This document shows positions 1-11,306 of a DNA stretch of 64,000 bases, in pieces. The stretch comes from Rhodamnia argentea. Taxonomy: Eukaryota > Streptophyta > Magnoliopsida > Myrtales > Myrtaceae. Position numbers and translations under genes: made by a program. The DNA lies in assembly GCF_020921035.1 (NCBI RefSeq), contig NC_063157.1:1426001-1490000 (forward strand), given 5' to 3'. Numbering within the stretch: the first letter of the stretch is position 1; every line of letters begins with the position of its first letter. Below the pieces are notes generated by a model. It was given only the letters and a program-made list of their open reading frames with translations. It was not told the DNA's origin and did no database searches.

Positions 1-46
1 GCATTCTAGAGCATGCTATAACTGTACAAACTCCCACAATGCATAC

Positions 47-1565
47 CCGAAGCTACTCGCGTCCCAGATGCGAAGAGTCTCATCCTCTGAACCAGTGATT
101 ACTATAGGCAGCTCAGGATGCACGCACACAGCAGTAACATTGTGCTCATGTCCCTCAAGTGTTTGTACACAGCTTTTGCCTTTATCATCCCAAACCTGGA
201 CATGTTATTTAGCAAATCATATATCGATCGATCTCTTCCTAATAATGCACCCATGCATTAAATTAAGAACGATAAAGTTTGCGAACCTTAGCAGTGTAAT
301 CATCAGAACCGCTCAGTAAATAGTGCATGTCATCCCTAGAGAAGTAATCAACAAAGTTCAGCCCTTTCTCATGTGCATCCAAAGTGAACTTAGCTGCAGA
401 GGAGTGAACATTCCAAATCTGCAGCAAATGGGAATCGTATCAAGAGTATAAACAGCATGCTGGGAAATTGAAATATGTTTTCAATGAAGAGCGAGACCGA
501 CAAAGAGAGTACCTTTATAGTTCCATCGAGTGATGCACTCGCAAAAGCATTAGGATCTTGAGGATCAAACGCAACTCGCATCACATAATGTGAATGTCCT
601 TCAAATGTCTGAGTACACTCCCAGTCCTTTTCCCAGTCCCAGAGCTTTATAACCGCATCGTCCGACGCTGATAGCACATAGGGAAGTGTAGGGTGGACGC
701 CCACGCATCTGATGTAATCTTTATGCGCTTGGAATTCTTTGATCTTCTCCATCGTGCCATAGTCGTACACGCGAATAAACGCGTCATCCGATCCAACAAT
801 TACCCAGCGCTTGCTCGGGATAAATTTGGCTGACCTCACTGCAAATATGATTGGTATTACAGATTAGGATGGAAAATTATCTGGTCTGGCATCATGAATT
901 GTCAAAGAAATTGGAGCACGTCTCAATTTAATCTGGCGTGTTCTGATATTTACCTGGCGACTCTGCCACCTTGAATGTTTTCTCAGTAGTCTGAAATTCC
1001 ACCAGACAATGTTGATGTCAATGAGGAACACAAGATGAAGATAATTACTTCTTGTCAACAAAACATCAAATAATGTCGGAGATTGCAAAAGCAGAGAAGG
1101 CTGTTATATACCTGGGATTGGTAGTTCCAAATGTAGACAGTTCCTGAATGCAAGCTTACAAGAATCCTGCATGGCAACAAGTAACGTTCTGGTAAGGCAC
1201 TCATAATCAAAATCCTTAAGCTTGGTTTTGTGAAAATAGACATATGGTTAAAGCTTTCTGTATAACCATACTAGAGCAATGAAATATATCCACAAAAGAA
1301 GCACAACTAAATTCTCATTACCATGGTTCTGTCGGATGGAACTCGACAGATTTAGCTCGCTCCGACCGTTGAACGATCTCATTCTGGTGCAGGAGTGACA
1401 TTAATTAGTTTCTCAGACAGTGAAGTGCACATGATATCAATTATTATGGTCACGTAATGTAATAAAGCTAAACAAATCCGCAAATGCAGAAAGGGAAATG
1501 AAAAGTAGAAGAACTGAGGATCAGGGATTGTGTACCTCAAACTTGAACGCGGTAGACTGATACAT
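47..1565 (-). CDS. Beta'-COP-like WD40 propeller gene, copy 1 (partial, runs off window start)
   Basis: Seven exons read coherently on the minus strand: 1536-1565, 1322-1383, 1112-1166, 954-990, 513-838, 287-418 and 47-195. All have GT/AG borders and matching phases, giving about 263 residues before the window edge. The product matches the N-terminal WD40 propeller of coatomer subunit beta' (COPI coat): the [17 protein letters not shown] start, [33 protein letters not shown] and EGHSHYVM blade motifs are visible. The family protein starts slightly differently and is about 900 residues long; its alpha-solenoid half is not seen here. The ATG at 1563-1565 is chosen because it gives a 10-residue first exon in phase with exon 2. 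Copy 3 at 11307-13083 is collinear at a constant offset of 11518. Whether it is expressed cannot be seen; the intact frame suggests constraint or youth. Confidence 0.72.
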
Positions 1566-2660
1566 GCCAAACAACAAAAGCCAAGTCAGTACAATGAAAA
1601 ATCCGGGCGCAAATATAAACACAATAATCTGTGTTTCGATGTAAGTTTCTTTTCTTATTAAATCGAGAGTGGAAAAAAAATGATGGTCATAGATAACTCA
1701 CCATTTTCTTTTCTTGTGTAATGATCAAAATGGATATATTGTTAGAAGTGTGTTGCTGCAATCTTGGATGTAAACTAATGTGTGTTGGGACATATTTATA
1801 TCCAAGAGTTGCTTGTCGATGAAGGATGTTCCTGCAACTTTACTCCCTCTCTCTGTAGCCAAGAAAATTCTTCTGCATGCCGTTGTCATCCCATGCCTCC
1901 ACAGCCGTCCATTCAGCTGACGTGTCGAAATAGACGCTGTGATCATAGTCCAATGATTGTTAATCAAGGGAATGACGTGAACGCGTTTACTCCATTCTAC
2001 TCTCTCCTTAGCCAAGAAAGCTCCTCTCTCCTATGCTGTCATCCGCGACTCCTCAACCGTTGATCTCCAGTGTCGTGTTACAATACACGGTGGACATCAA
2101 AGTCCAAAGGTTGTACGGTCAAAACGAATTACGTCAACGCAGTCTATCATAAAGAAGATTCAGAGGGCGGTCTACAACTGGTCAAAGTCAAATTTGGACA
2201 GTGAAATTCTCATTGTGGATCAATATCATCAGCACCTTTGATTACATGAATCTCACTGTGATGTCTTCTCGATTAACGGCTCGGATGGATTTGATCTGCG
2301 TAATCTATAAACAACTCGGTATTGTCTCTCTAGGCTCTTGCTAGCCTGACCTTCACCCGTCAATTGGACGGTCAAATGCCAGCCACAAACTTGTGGCTGG
2401 GAAATGACACAAAAAAAACATGCGAAAAAAAATTAATGACAAGCATAACACAGTTAGTATCGTGTAACTGTCAAGCAAGAGTCCTCCTTTTACATATCAT
2501 CACGTGTTCAAATGAGAGATTAAAGCTAACATTTTGTAAGTGTAAGATTCAAATTAGGCCAAATACGTTTCTCATACATAGGCCAAGCGAGAAGACATCG
2601 AGTCACCCTTTGTAAATATTTTATGAACGAATCATCTAAGAATAGACAATGCATTGTCAT
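1566..2660. other. Duplicated flank of WD40 copy 1, no gene seen
   Basis: This stretch is upstream of WD40 copy 1 and has a close paralogue at 13084-13750 plus 16863-17290, interrupted there by a solo LTR. Open frames here (for example 1725-2063 on both strands) have no family resemblance. It contains a stem of two 10-base arms, CCAGCCACAA and TTGTGGCTGG, at about 2379-2400, also present at about 17020-17041. The undisturbed ATTGT at 2212-2216 marks the empty insertion site of the LTR. Confidence 0.6.
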
Positions 2661-2669
2661 ATGAACGAC

Positions 2670-2930
2670 GGGATACTTATCAAAATAGTCATAAATCTAT
2701 TGTAATTGTGTCAATTCAGTCCTCAACTTTTTTTTTTACCAATTGAATCTTAAACCTTTTGTATTTGCGCCAATTCAGTTCATTTGACCGGCTGATGCTA
2801 CGTGACAATGACATTGCCAATTTTTAATAATGTTTTATCTTTTTGAATCTTTTAATTAGTTTTTTTTCTTTTCTTCCTTCCTTTAGTTTCTGTTTATGGC
2901 CAGCGAGGACAACCTTGTGATGGCCTCGCC
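2670..2930. repeat. Left half of an inverted-repeat DNA element, truncated at the RLP pseudogene junction
   Basis: The sequence has the same signature as the left arms at 17327 and 57650: AT-rich tracts with 'tgtgtcaattcagtcc'-like and 'aaaccttttgtatttg' motifs, then a pyrimidine run and a GC-richer core. Here the core stops abruptly near 2930, where RLP coding sequence begins. The right arm is missing. Inference: a recombination or replacement event joined this element to a truncated RLP copy. Confidence 0.55.
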
Positions 2931-4073
2931 TGCAGCTGAGCTCTATTGGCATGCTTGATTTATCCAAGAACAAGTTGACCGGTGTTGTTCCATCATGTCT
3001 GAGTAATTTGAGCGAGACCCTTTCTGTCTTGAGTTTGCATGGCAATGATTTACATCGAAGATTTCCTCAATTGCAAAATGACATATGCACGTTGAGGATG
3101 ATAGATGTGAGTGATAACCAACTACAAGGGTCACTGCCAAGGGGATTAGCCAATTGTAGCGGTCTGGAGTTTCTCAATTTTGGAAAAAATCAGATCGTGA
3201 ACACCTTCCCTTCATGGATGGGCTAGCTTTCTAATTTGAAGGTGCTCATTTTGCGTTCCAATAGATTTCGTGGAGCCATAGGGGAACCTGAAGCTAGTGA
3301 CCAGTTTCCTAACCTACGAATTGTCGATCTATCCATGAACAACTTCTCGGGTAGCCTTCCATTTGAATACTTTGATATTTGGAGTGCCACGAAAGTCCAC
3401 GATGCATATGATGCAAATTACTGTGGGAATTATGTGCCCTCTTTCCTTCAATTCCCCAGGATGAGGGAAAGTACGACTACTCAATGACAACAATGACCAT
3501 GATTGATCTTTCGAGCAACAACTATATCGAGGAAATCCCGAATTCAGTTGGAAATTTAACTCTGCTTCATCTGCTCAATCCCTCCAACAGTGCTCTTACC
3601 GGCTCCATCCCTTCGTCCCTGGTGAATTTGACCGAACTAGAATCCCTTCACCTTTGAAGCAATAAGCTCTCTCCGGAACGATCCCTCCAGCATTAACATA
3701 ACTCGTTTTCCTTGCTTTCTTCAATTTGTCGGACGACCATCTTTCTGGGTCCATACCTCGGGCAAACCAGTTCGCTACATTCGACAATGACTCTTAAGGA
3801 GGGAACCTAGGACTGTGCGGAGTTCCTCTGACAAAGAAATGCTGAAATCCAGCTGAAACGCCCCCGGCACCACCATCTGGTGCGTTTGCCTGAGAGGACT
3901 CGGGGACATGGATTGAAGAACTTGGCTGGAAAATTGTCTTGCTGGGTTTGGGAAGTGGGCTGGTCATCAGTGTGGTTATGGGGCTGAACACGACTTCCAG
4001 GATCGAGCGTTGGTTCCTGAGGTTCTATAGAGGAAGGCAACAAAAACGGATGCACCAAATAAGGTTTGTGTGA
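2930..4073 (+). pseudogene. LRR receptor-like protein pseudogene (C-terminal third)
   Basis: The sequence closely parallels the 3' third of the intact RLP (about 8700-9890): the LDLSKNKLTGV, LSVLSLHGN, VSDNQLQGSLPR, FPSWMG and LRSNRFRGAIG repeats, the island-domain start EYFDIWSA, the final LRRs, GGNLGLCGVPLT and the transmembrane/basic tail ending RRR-like before a stop at 4071-4073. Breaks are plain: an in-frame TAG after FPSWMG near 3225, loss of part of the island domain near 3475, and further frameshifts near 3650-3700 and 3790-3850. There is no signal peptide, N-terminal cap or first LRRs. It cannot encode a working receptor. It is one of two RLP copies in the tandem array. Confidence 0.85.
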
Positions 4074-4509
4074 TTTACAATCTTTTATGAAAGTTCGATG
4101 ACTGGATTGCTCATTGCAAGGTGGGCATGGTGGCATACCTTTTCGATGTGTTCTGTGCTTCGCGATAGCATCCAAGTATCTACCGTCTAGATATGAAATT
4201 TCGAATCAAATGTGTCCAGTTTGACCGAGCAAACAATAAATGTGTTCGATAGTTCCTATGAAAATGATAGTTCTTATGAAATTAACTCGATGTAGTCGTT
4301 TGATAGCTATGAATACAATTTCTAGTGTTGGCTAAAAACAGTTCGCCTCATTTGTCCAATCTGGATCAAACAAGTTAACGAGCCATGTTGGAGGAATCGG
4401 CATGACAAGGCCCTCTTTGTTAATTTTTTTCAGTTTCCCTTTTAAATTCAAATCAAAAGCGCACTAGAAAATAGCGTTAGGTCACAACTGAACACTGTAC
4501 TCGAGGATC

Positions 4510-4690
4510 TAGATCAAAGAACTAGACTGGAAAATTGTGTCGATAGGTTGCGGATTTGGACTGGTCGTCGGAGTGGTTATGGGACACAATGCTGCCACTG
4601 AGAGTTCAACACTGATCCAGGAAGAAGCTTTTCAGGCGAAGGCGGAGGACCCGGAGGCACAGAGAAGGAGAAGGTTTGTATGAATTACAT
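4510..4690 (+). pseudogene. Orphan RLP C-terminal tail, copy A
   Basis: A short stretch translates to a transmembrane-and-basic-tail module typical of RLP C-termini: a 'KIVSIGCGFGLVVGVVMG'-like helix, then an Arg-rich tail ending before an intron-like GTTTGTATG. It differs from the tail of the adjacent RLPs, so it comes from a different RLP lineage or an alternative 3' exon. The paralogous relic lies at 10335-10510. No LRR coding sequence precedes it directly. Confidence 0.55.
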
Positions 4691-5720
4691 CATGTTAATA
4701 TTAGTGTTGCAATAGCATGGCATTCCATGTTAATGTTTTGACTGGTTATGAAGTTTGTTAAAAGGCTTTCATCTCAGTATTAAGCTAGCTGAATAGCCTC
4801 AAACATATGTCAAGTAACTCTTTTGAGTTGCTTCCAACGGTATTCGAAATCCCATCCGTGCTTTCGTTTGCGAGCAAAATGAATCTACTTTTCCAATAAT
4901 ATTAGCATGATGTCAACCACTTTCGTATCCCATTTGCTACAGATGTACTGCAGCCTGCGTTAGGAAATAGGACATAGATCGAGTCAAATCCCTGAAGGCT
5001 TAAAGTGTTAGATGTATCACCTGGTTGTGGACATGAGGCAGGAGCATTCTAAGTCGTTAGAGATTAGGAATTGTTTCAAGTCATGTTTACAAGTATCAAC
5101 TGGTTTGATATGCATCTTCCTTGTTTTATTTGTACAGAAGTCTTGAGACAGGCCTATCTCCATATATGAGTAATGTAGGCGCCTGGATCGTCGGTTTCAT
5201 GTTTCGAAGCAGCCATTATAATCCTCTTTTCTTTTTTTCGGGCAATTTTAGTAATCTTCGAGAGACATTTATTCACCAGGACACGCCACAGAAGGAAAGT
5301 ATGAGATCTTTGGGTTACACTGGAAAATCCTGCCACTGGCAGGACCCTGAGAGTATACACATACTTTCTTCCTTTGACAGAAGAACGATATGCACTTTCA
5401 TTTGAACTTGAAATTGAAAGTAACGGTTTTAGCGGTCAGGATCTGTTTTATTTGACATAGGATTTGGCTTAAGGCTCCACACTATCGGCAGACTATCTCG
5501 GCCTCGGCTATTCCCTTGCCGCAAGCAACTGCAACCATGCAGCGCGAAAGCCATGGAAACGTGAGACAATGGACTATGAAAGATTTTACCTTTGTACTGA
5601 AACCGCAGAGGTTATATGAATGTCCTTATAGTGGCAATGGAAAACCTCGGACCATCATTGTAGTTTACTAATGTCAAAGCATGGATATAACGAGGAAATG
5701 AGTCATTTAGAGCAGGTATG
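4691..5720. other. Intergenic DNA shared between the two RLP units
   Basis: This stretch is a diverged copy of about 10510-11280 (shared landmarks include the 'actggaaaatcctgccactggcagg' region near 5320 and 10910). I see no gene. The 94-residue frame at 5121-5405 has no recognisable family and is not convincingly conserved in the other copy. Confidence 0.5.
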
Positions 5721-5727
5721 AATGTTA

Positions 5728-6041
5728 CCGCCGCGATCCTTTCTGATATGCAATACCCCAAATCCTTCCATGATCGAATTTTAGTGCGTGTTTAAGCCTA
5801 TACGTGACATAATGTTGGTGTGATTCCCAAAACAACAAAGATTCCAGGGACATAAGCAATCTTATCCTATAGTAACTTATAGAAAATCTGGAAAAGGTGG
5901 TATTTCTCAAACAGCTGCCGACGCTATTCGCATCCCATATGCGAAGGGTCTCATCCTCTGAACCGGAGATTACCATAGGCACACCGTAACATTGTGCTGT
6001 GTCCCCTCGAATGTTTGTACACAGCTTCAACCTCATACCAA
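5728..6041 (-). pseudogene. Beta'-COP-like WD40 relic, copy 2
   Basis: Minus-strand translation shows two remnants matching the last two exons of copy 3: a blade with [17 protein letters not shown] (about 5905-5980) and YRLKHALKFDHGRIWGIAY followed by QKGSRR (about 5728-5810). Upstream of the first remnant the blade is damaged by small deletions (the HPELP part is lost). None of the first six exons can be found between here and the RLP start at 7073. It sits between the two RLP copies, as expected if the duplicated unit was RLP plus WD40 gene. Confidence 0.75.
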
Positions 6042-6904
6042 AATGAATATAATTCCAAGATAGAACAGAATGATAACTTGCACGCCCCAAACGCAGGTCA
6101 CACTCGCCCGAACGAGCCCCGACAAGATTCAGCCTTTTTTTATTTTTTCAAGGGTCAATTGTTTGATCGAAGGTAGCCTACAAGGCGTTCTCACATTTGA
6201 TACTTACTCATGAATGATGCCTATGTATATGATTTTTTGGCTTGGGATTGGATTAAGGAGAAAGTTTCTGTTAGAAAGGTCAACCTAAAAACTTAAATTG
6301 ATAGGTGGAGAGAGACCACATAGTTATAAAAAGTATATAGGACCCGTTATCAAGCAATGTGGGAAATCAACTTCAACACTCCATCTCACATGCAAGCCGG
6401 ATTATGAGCGGCACGTGGAAATTGACTAACGGGCGTTGGACGCACAATCGTAAAAGGGACAACACTGGCTCTGATACTATTTAGACTTAATCACTGCAAA
6501 TTCTTTAATAAAACGGAAACAAACAGAACTATTAAGATCTTTACCAAAAGGAAAAAAAACAGAACTATTAAGAGAAATAGCCATTGTTTGTCGCCATCTA
6601 CGGGAAAGTCGAAATGAAGCCGCGTTCAGAGGGAAGTCTATCCAGCAGTTTTGAGTCATAGCTCGAGATATTACTTTATTTGTCATTGACCAATCTGGCC
6701 AGCAACCCAAGTCGTCAAGTCAGATGAACTACTTAAGCATGATTTGTAATCTCTGTTTTACTATAATGCAAGTACTATTTGTATTTGGCTAAAGAAGAAA
6801 GTGGGCGGCCGATTATTTGTAATCTTATGTATTTAACTGTAATGAATAGACCACAAGCAGATTAATCAATGATCTGAATCGAAAATTTTAAGTCATAGAT
6901 CAGT
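6042..6904. other. Gene-free stretch upstream of the intact RLP
   Basis: No coding sequence is supported. The short frames at 5994-6176 and 6477-6710 resemble nothing. This is where the 5' exons of the WD40 relic would be expected, so the sequence was deleted or replaced here. Confidence 0.5.
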
Positions 6905-6965
6905 GTGAATGCATCCTGTTCAAGGGTGACGGCCTTGATCCACGCCCACGATGGGATAATCAAAT

Positions 6966-6972
6966 TATATAA
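6966..6972 (+). promoter_or_regulatory. Candidate TATA box of the intact RLP
   Basis: TATATAA lies 101 bases before the ATG at 7073, a normal distance for a plant promoter with a short leader. It falls inside the upstream extension of the frame (6905-7072), which argues that this extension is untranslated. Confidence 0.4.
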
Positions 6973-7072
6973 TGACGAGACAAATTTCTGTACTTGTCCA
7001 TCTTCACCTCCCCTACCCAGCAAAACCAAAACCAAAAACCCAAAGAAGAGCGTTGAACAATTTAATCATACC

Positions 7073-9898
7073 ATGAAAAGAACACCATTTGATCTCTTGG
7101 GGGTTTTCCTCGCCATAATTCCACTCCACTTTGCTTCCTCCGAGACATTGCCTTCAACCAAGTGCCGTGAGCAGGAGCGGTCTGCCTTGTTAGAGTTCAA
7201 GCAATCTTTCTTCCATCCAGAGCCGGAGAATTGTTCGTTGTGGGCTCGGTCCGACCCGTCGAAGCTAGAATCATGGAAGCCGGAAGATGGGGATTGCTGT
7301 AGCTGGAAAGGCGTGGAGTGTGATGTAGGGATGGGCTACGTGACCGGCCTCGACCTCAGCCAGAGTTGTCTCTCCGGTCCTATCGACTCGAATGCCAGCC
7401 TCTTCCGCCTCGCTCGCTTGCAAAGCCTCAACCTCGCCTGGAACTCCTTCAAAAGCTCACGAATACCTTCCGCCATAGGTGATCTTGTGGAGTTGACGAG
7501 CCTGAACCTCTCTATGTCCGGTTTCGGAGGTCAAATCCCATCTCAAGTCCTGAAGTTGACTCACTTGTCCACCCTCGATCTCTCTGAGAACTACGGGCTG
7601 GAGCTGAGGAATCCCAGCATGGAGACACTGGTTCAGAGGTTGACCAAATTGGAGCACCTCGATCTTAGCTCGGTGAATGTGTCAGCTCCGTTTCCTGATA
7701 CCGTCGCAAATTTATCTTCCTTAACATCACTCGCACTCCAAGACTGCGATTTGCGAGGGACATTCCCAACAACCATCTTCGAACTGCCGAGGCTGCAACT
7801 TCTTGATTTGGGTTATAATCCAGAGCTGTCTGGTCATTTGCCAGAGTTCCCCTTGCACAGTCCCATGAAGTCGTTGTTTCTTGGGGGGACCAATTGTTCG
7901 GGGAACATTCCATCTTCAATAGGTAACCTGACTCAACTTACCACTTTGGTTTTGCAAGGCAGTAAATTCTTAGGTGAAATCCCATCTTCCATTGGGAAGC
8001 TCGTCCAACTCTCCCTTTTGATTCTTAGCATGAATCAACTCTCTGGGGAAATTCCTGCTTCTTTGATCAACCTCACCAACCTCTTCTACTTAGACCTCAA
8101 TCACAATCAATTAACCGGTCAAATTCCAGCTGGAATCACTGGCCTCACCCGGTTGACTTATCTCGACCTATCCTTCAACAGATTAACTGGCCCAATTCCT
8201 CAAGACATCTCTAACCTCGAGAATCTTTTTGTCCTGAACTTGCAATCAAACAACCTAAACGGCACTTTGCGGTTGGATGTGGCACTCAAACTTCAAAATT
8301 TAAGTTTGTTGCTGCTCTCCTTCAACGAATTCTCGTCGATTATCGAACCCGACATGAGCGCTAGCCTTCCAAACCTGTTCGCTTTCGGCTTGGCTTCTAG
8401 CAACTTGAGTGAGCTCCCCATCTTCCTATCATACCAAAGTAGGTTGGGATGGTTGGACCTATCCCAAAATAGCATTTATGGGCCGACACCTTCATGGTTC
8501 TTAAACGTGAGTACGACGCAACTGGGATATCTGAATCTTTCCAGAAACTTTATTACAAGTTTCGCAGCTATTAAATGGCAAGGTCTCGTGACATTGGACC
8601 TAAGGTATAACGACATACAAGGATTACTTCCGCCTCCCCCGAGGACCATTGAAGTCTACCTTGTCTCAGATAACAAGCTATCCGGAGATATATTGCCGGA
8701 GATGTGCCAGCTAAGCTCTATTAAAATGCTTGATTTGTCCACGAACAAGTTGACCGGTGTTATTCCGCCATGTCTGAGCAATTTGAGCAAGACCCTTTCC
8801 GTCTTGAGTTTGCATGGCAATGAATTATATGGAAGATTTCCTCAATTGGAGAATGGGGTATGTGCATTGAAGATGATAGATGTGAGTGATAACCAACTAC
8901 AATGGTCACTGCCAAGGGAATTAGCCAACTGCAGCAGTCTGGAGTTTCTCAATTTCGGAAATAATCAGATCCTCGACACATTTCCCTCATGGATGGGCTC
9001 ACTCTCTAATTTGAAGGTGCTCATTTTGCGTTCCAATAAATTTCATGGAGCCATAGGGAAACCTGAAGCTCGTGACCAATTTCCTAACCTACGAATTGTT
9101 GATCTATCCATGAACAACTTCTCGGGTAGCCTTCCATCTGAATACTTTGATATCTGGAGTGCCATGAAAGTCCAGGATGCATATGATGCACACTACTACG
9201 GGAATTCTGCCTCCTACCTCCCAATTTATGATTTTGAAGAGGAGTATGACTACTCGATGACAATAACGAACAAAGGCATTGCAACGGAGTACCAAAGGAT
9301 ATTGTCGTACCTCACCGTGATTGATCTTTCGAGCAATAGCTTTATCGGGGAAATCCCGAATTCAGTTGGAAGTTTAACTGAACTTCATCTGCTCAATCTC
9401 TCCAACAATGCTCTCACCGGCTCCATTCCTTCGTCCCTGGCGAATTTGACCGAACTAGAATCTCTTGACCTTTCAAGCAATAAGCTCTCCGGAATGATCC
9501 CTCCAGCACTAACACAACTCATTTTCCTTGCTCTATTCAATGTGTCAGACAACCATCTTTCTGGGCCCATACCTCAAGCGAAACAGTTCTCTACATTCCA
9601 AAACGACTCTTATGGAGGGAACTTAGGACTGTGCGGAGTTCCTCTGACGAAGAAATGCGGAAATCCTGTTGAAGCGCCCCCTACACCACCATCTGGTGCA
9701 TTCACCGGAGACGACTCGGGGACGTGGTTTGAAGAAAACTGGGAAGTTGTCTTGATGGGTTTGGGAAGCGGGCTGGTCATCGGCGTGGTTTTGGGGCTGA
9801 ACACAACTTCCGGAATTGAGCGTTGGTTCCTGAGGTTGTATAGAGGAAGGCAACGAAGACGGATGCGTGATTTACAATCTGTTGCGACAGTTCAATGA
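7073..9898 (+). CDS. LRR receptor-like protein (Cf/RLP type, no kinase)
   Basis: A single-exon frame of 941 residues. It opens with a signal peptide (about residues 1-23, hydrophobic LLGVFLAIIPLHF), then the LRRNT cap with CREQERSALLEFKQSF and DCCSWKGVECD. A long array of 24-residue extracellular LRRs (LxxLxLxxNxLxGxIP) follows, with many N-glycosylation sites. An island domain around YDYSMTITNKG comes next, then the last LRRs, the GGNLGLCGVPL cap, an acidic juxtamembrane stretch, a Gly-rich membrane helix (about 887-908) and a short basic cytoplasmic tail. There is no kinase. RLPs of this type act at the plasma membrane in pathogen or damage perception, usually with SOBIR1 and BAK1-type partners (family knowledge). 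The frame extends upstream to 6905, but 7073 gives the signal peptide at the N-terminus. The ligand cannot be predicted. Confidence 0.93.
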   Translation: MKRTPFDLLGVFLAIIPLHFASSETLPSTKCREQERSALLEFKQSFFHPEPENCSLWARSDPSKLESWKPEDGDCCSWKGVECDVGMGYVTGLDLSQSCLSGPIDSNASLFRLARLQSLNLAWNSFKSSRIPSAIGDLVELTSLNLSMSGFGGQIPSQVLKLTHLSTLDLSENYGLELRNPSMETLVQRLTKLEHLDLSSVNVSAPFPDTVANLSSLTSLALQDCDLRGTFPTTIFELPRLQLLDLGYNPELSGHLPEFPLHSPMKSLFLGGTNCSGNIPSSIGNLTQLTTLVLQGSKFLGEIPSSIGKLVQLSLLILSMNQLSGEIPASLINLTNLFYLDLNHNQLTGQIPAGITGLTRLTYLDLSFNRLTGPIPQDISNLENLFVLNLQSNNLNGTLRLDVALKLQNLSLLLLSFNEFSSIIEPDMSASLPNLFAFGLASSNLSELPIFLSYQSRLGWLDLSQNSIYGPTPSWFLNVSTTQLGYLNLSRNFITSFAAIKWQGLVTLDLRYNDIQGLLPPPPRTIEVYLVSDNKLSGDILPEMCQLSSIKMLDLSTNKLTGVIPPCLSNLSKTLSVLSLHGNELYGRFPQLENGVCALKMIDVSDNQLQWSLPRELANCSSLEFLNFGNNQILDTFPSWMGSLSNLKVLILRSNKFHGAIGKPEARDQFPNLRIVDLSMNNFSGSLPSEYFDIWSAMKVQDAYDAHYYGNSASYLPIYDFEEEYDYSMTITNKGIATEYQRILSYLTVIDLSSNSFIGEIPNSVGSLTELHLLNLSNNALTGSIPSSLANLTELESLDLSSNKLSGMIPPALTQLIFLALFNVSDNHLSGPIPQAKQFSTFQNDSYGGNLGLCGVPLTKKCGNPVEAPPTPPSGAFTGDDSGTWFEENWEVVLMGLGSGLVIGVVLGLNTTSGIERWFLRLYRGRQRRRMRDLQSVATVQ

Positions 9899-10334
9899 CT
9901 GGATTGATCATTGCTAGGTGCACTTCGTGGCATACCTTTTCGATGTGTTCTGTGCTTCGCAATAGCATCCAACTATCTACCGTCTAGATATGAGATTTCT
10001 GATGAAGTGTCTCCAGTTTCATCAAGCAAACAATAAATGTGCGATAGATCCTATGACATCAACTCGATGGAGTCTTTTGATAGCTATGAATACAATTTCT
10101 ATTGTTGGCTAAAAACAGTTCTCAGCTGAGTTCATTTCTGATAAACCATTATGCAGAAGTTTCCTTCGCCTCATTCCTCCAATCTCAATCGAACAAGGTA
10201 ATGAGTCATCTTGGACTTGGAGGATTCAGCATGACAAGGCCCTGTTTGTTAATTTTTTCAGCTTCCCTTTTAAGTTCAAATCAAAAGCGCACGACTATAT
10301 CGTGTTTGGTCACAACTGAAAATAGTACTCAAGG
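9899..10334. other. 3' flank of the intact RLP
   Basis: Downstream sequence matches 4074-4500 behind the RLP pseudogene. I see no gene here. Confidence 0.5.
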
Positions 10335-10510
10335 ATCTGGATCAAAGAACTAGACCGGAAAAGTTGTGTCGATAGGTTGCGGAATTGGACCGGTCATCGG
10401 AGTGGTTATAGGACACGACCAACCACGAGAGTCCTACATTGGTTTGGGAAGAAGCTTTTTGGGCAGAGGCAGAGCACCCGGAGGCAAAAAGGAGAAGGAA
10501 GGTTTGTATG
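10335..10510 (+). pseudogene. Orphan RLP C-terminal tail, copy B
   Basis: This is the paralogue of 4510-4690. In shifting frames it reads VSIGCGIG..VIGVVIGHD and then VLHWFGKKLFGQRQ with an Arg/Lys-rich tail, ending at GTTTGTATG. Frameshifts separate the helix from the tail. It is the same foreign RLP tail module carried in both duplicated units. Confidence 0.55.
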
Positions 10511-11306
10511 AATTTACATCATGCTGTGAAGGTTAGTAATACACCTCAAATCCCTGATAGCTTAAAGTATTGGAAGTATCACCTGATTGTTCACATGAGT
10601 TATGCAGGAGCATTCGAAGTCATTAGAGATTACAAGTATCGACTTGTTTGATATGTATCGTCCTTGTTTTATCTGTGGAGAGGTCTTGAAACATGCCTTG
10701 ACCCATACATGACTAATGTGGACTCCTGGATCTTCGGTTTCATGTTCCGAAGCTGCCGTTATTTTCCTTTCTTCGCTTTTTCTTATTTCGGGGAGATGTT
10801 GAAAATCTTCTACGGACATTTTTTCCAATAGGAGCATCATACACGACAGATCGTTAATGAACTTTCACCAGTTCACACCACAAAAGGAAAGCACGAGGTC
10901 TTTGGGTTACACTGGAAAATCCTGCCACTGGCAGGACCCAGAGAGTATACACATAAACTAGTACAAAGCAACACTTTCTTCCTTTGACAGAAGAACGATG
11001 TGCACTCTTATTTGAACTTCAAATTGAAAGTAACAGTTCAACATAGAATTTGGCTTAAGGCTCCACACAATCAGCAGACTATCTCGACCATGGCTATTCC
11101 CTCGTCGCAAGCAACAGCAGTCCTGCAAAGCAAAAGCCATGAAAACGTGACACAATGTACATGGAGGATTTTATCTTTGTACTGAAACTGCAGAGCCTAC
11201 ATGAATGTCCTTATAGTGGCGATGGAAAACCTCGGACCGTCATAATAGCTTATTGTCAAAGCATGGATATAGCGAGGAAATGAAGCATTTAGAGCAGGTA
11301 TGAATA
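10511..11306. other. Intergenic DNA between the RLP tail and WD40 copy 3
   Basis: This is a diverged repeat of about 4691-5720. I see no gene; short frames such as 10562-10840 have no family match. No exon equivalent to the beta'-COP continuation (VVIGYDEG type) is found downstream of copy 3. Confidence 0.5.

Noticed and set aside
68-319. 83-residue plus-strand frame (and its copy at 11511-11837)
   Set aside because: It is antisense to the WD40 exons, whose minus-strand frame has blade motifs and correct splice borders.
6905-7072. Upstream extension of the intact RLP frame
   Set aside because: It contains a TATA-like box and would bury the signal peptide 56 residues inside the protein.
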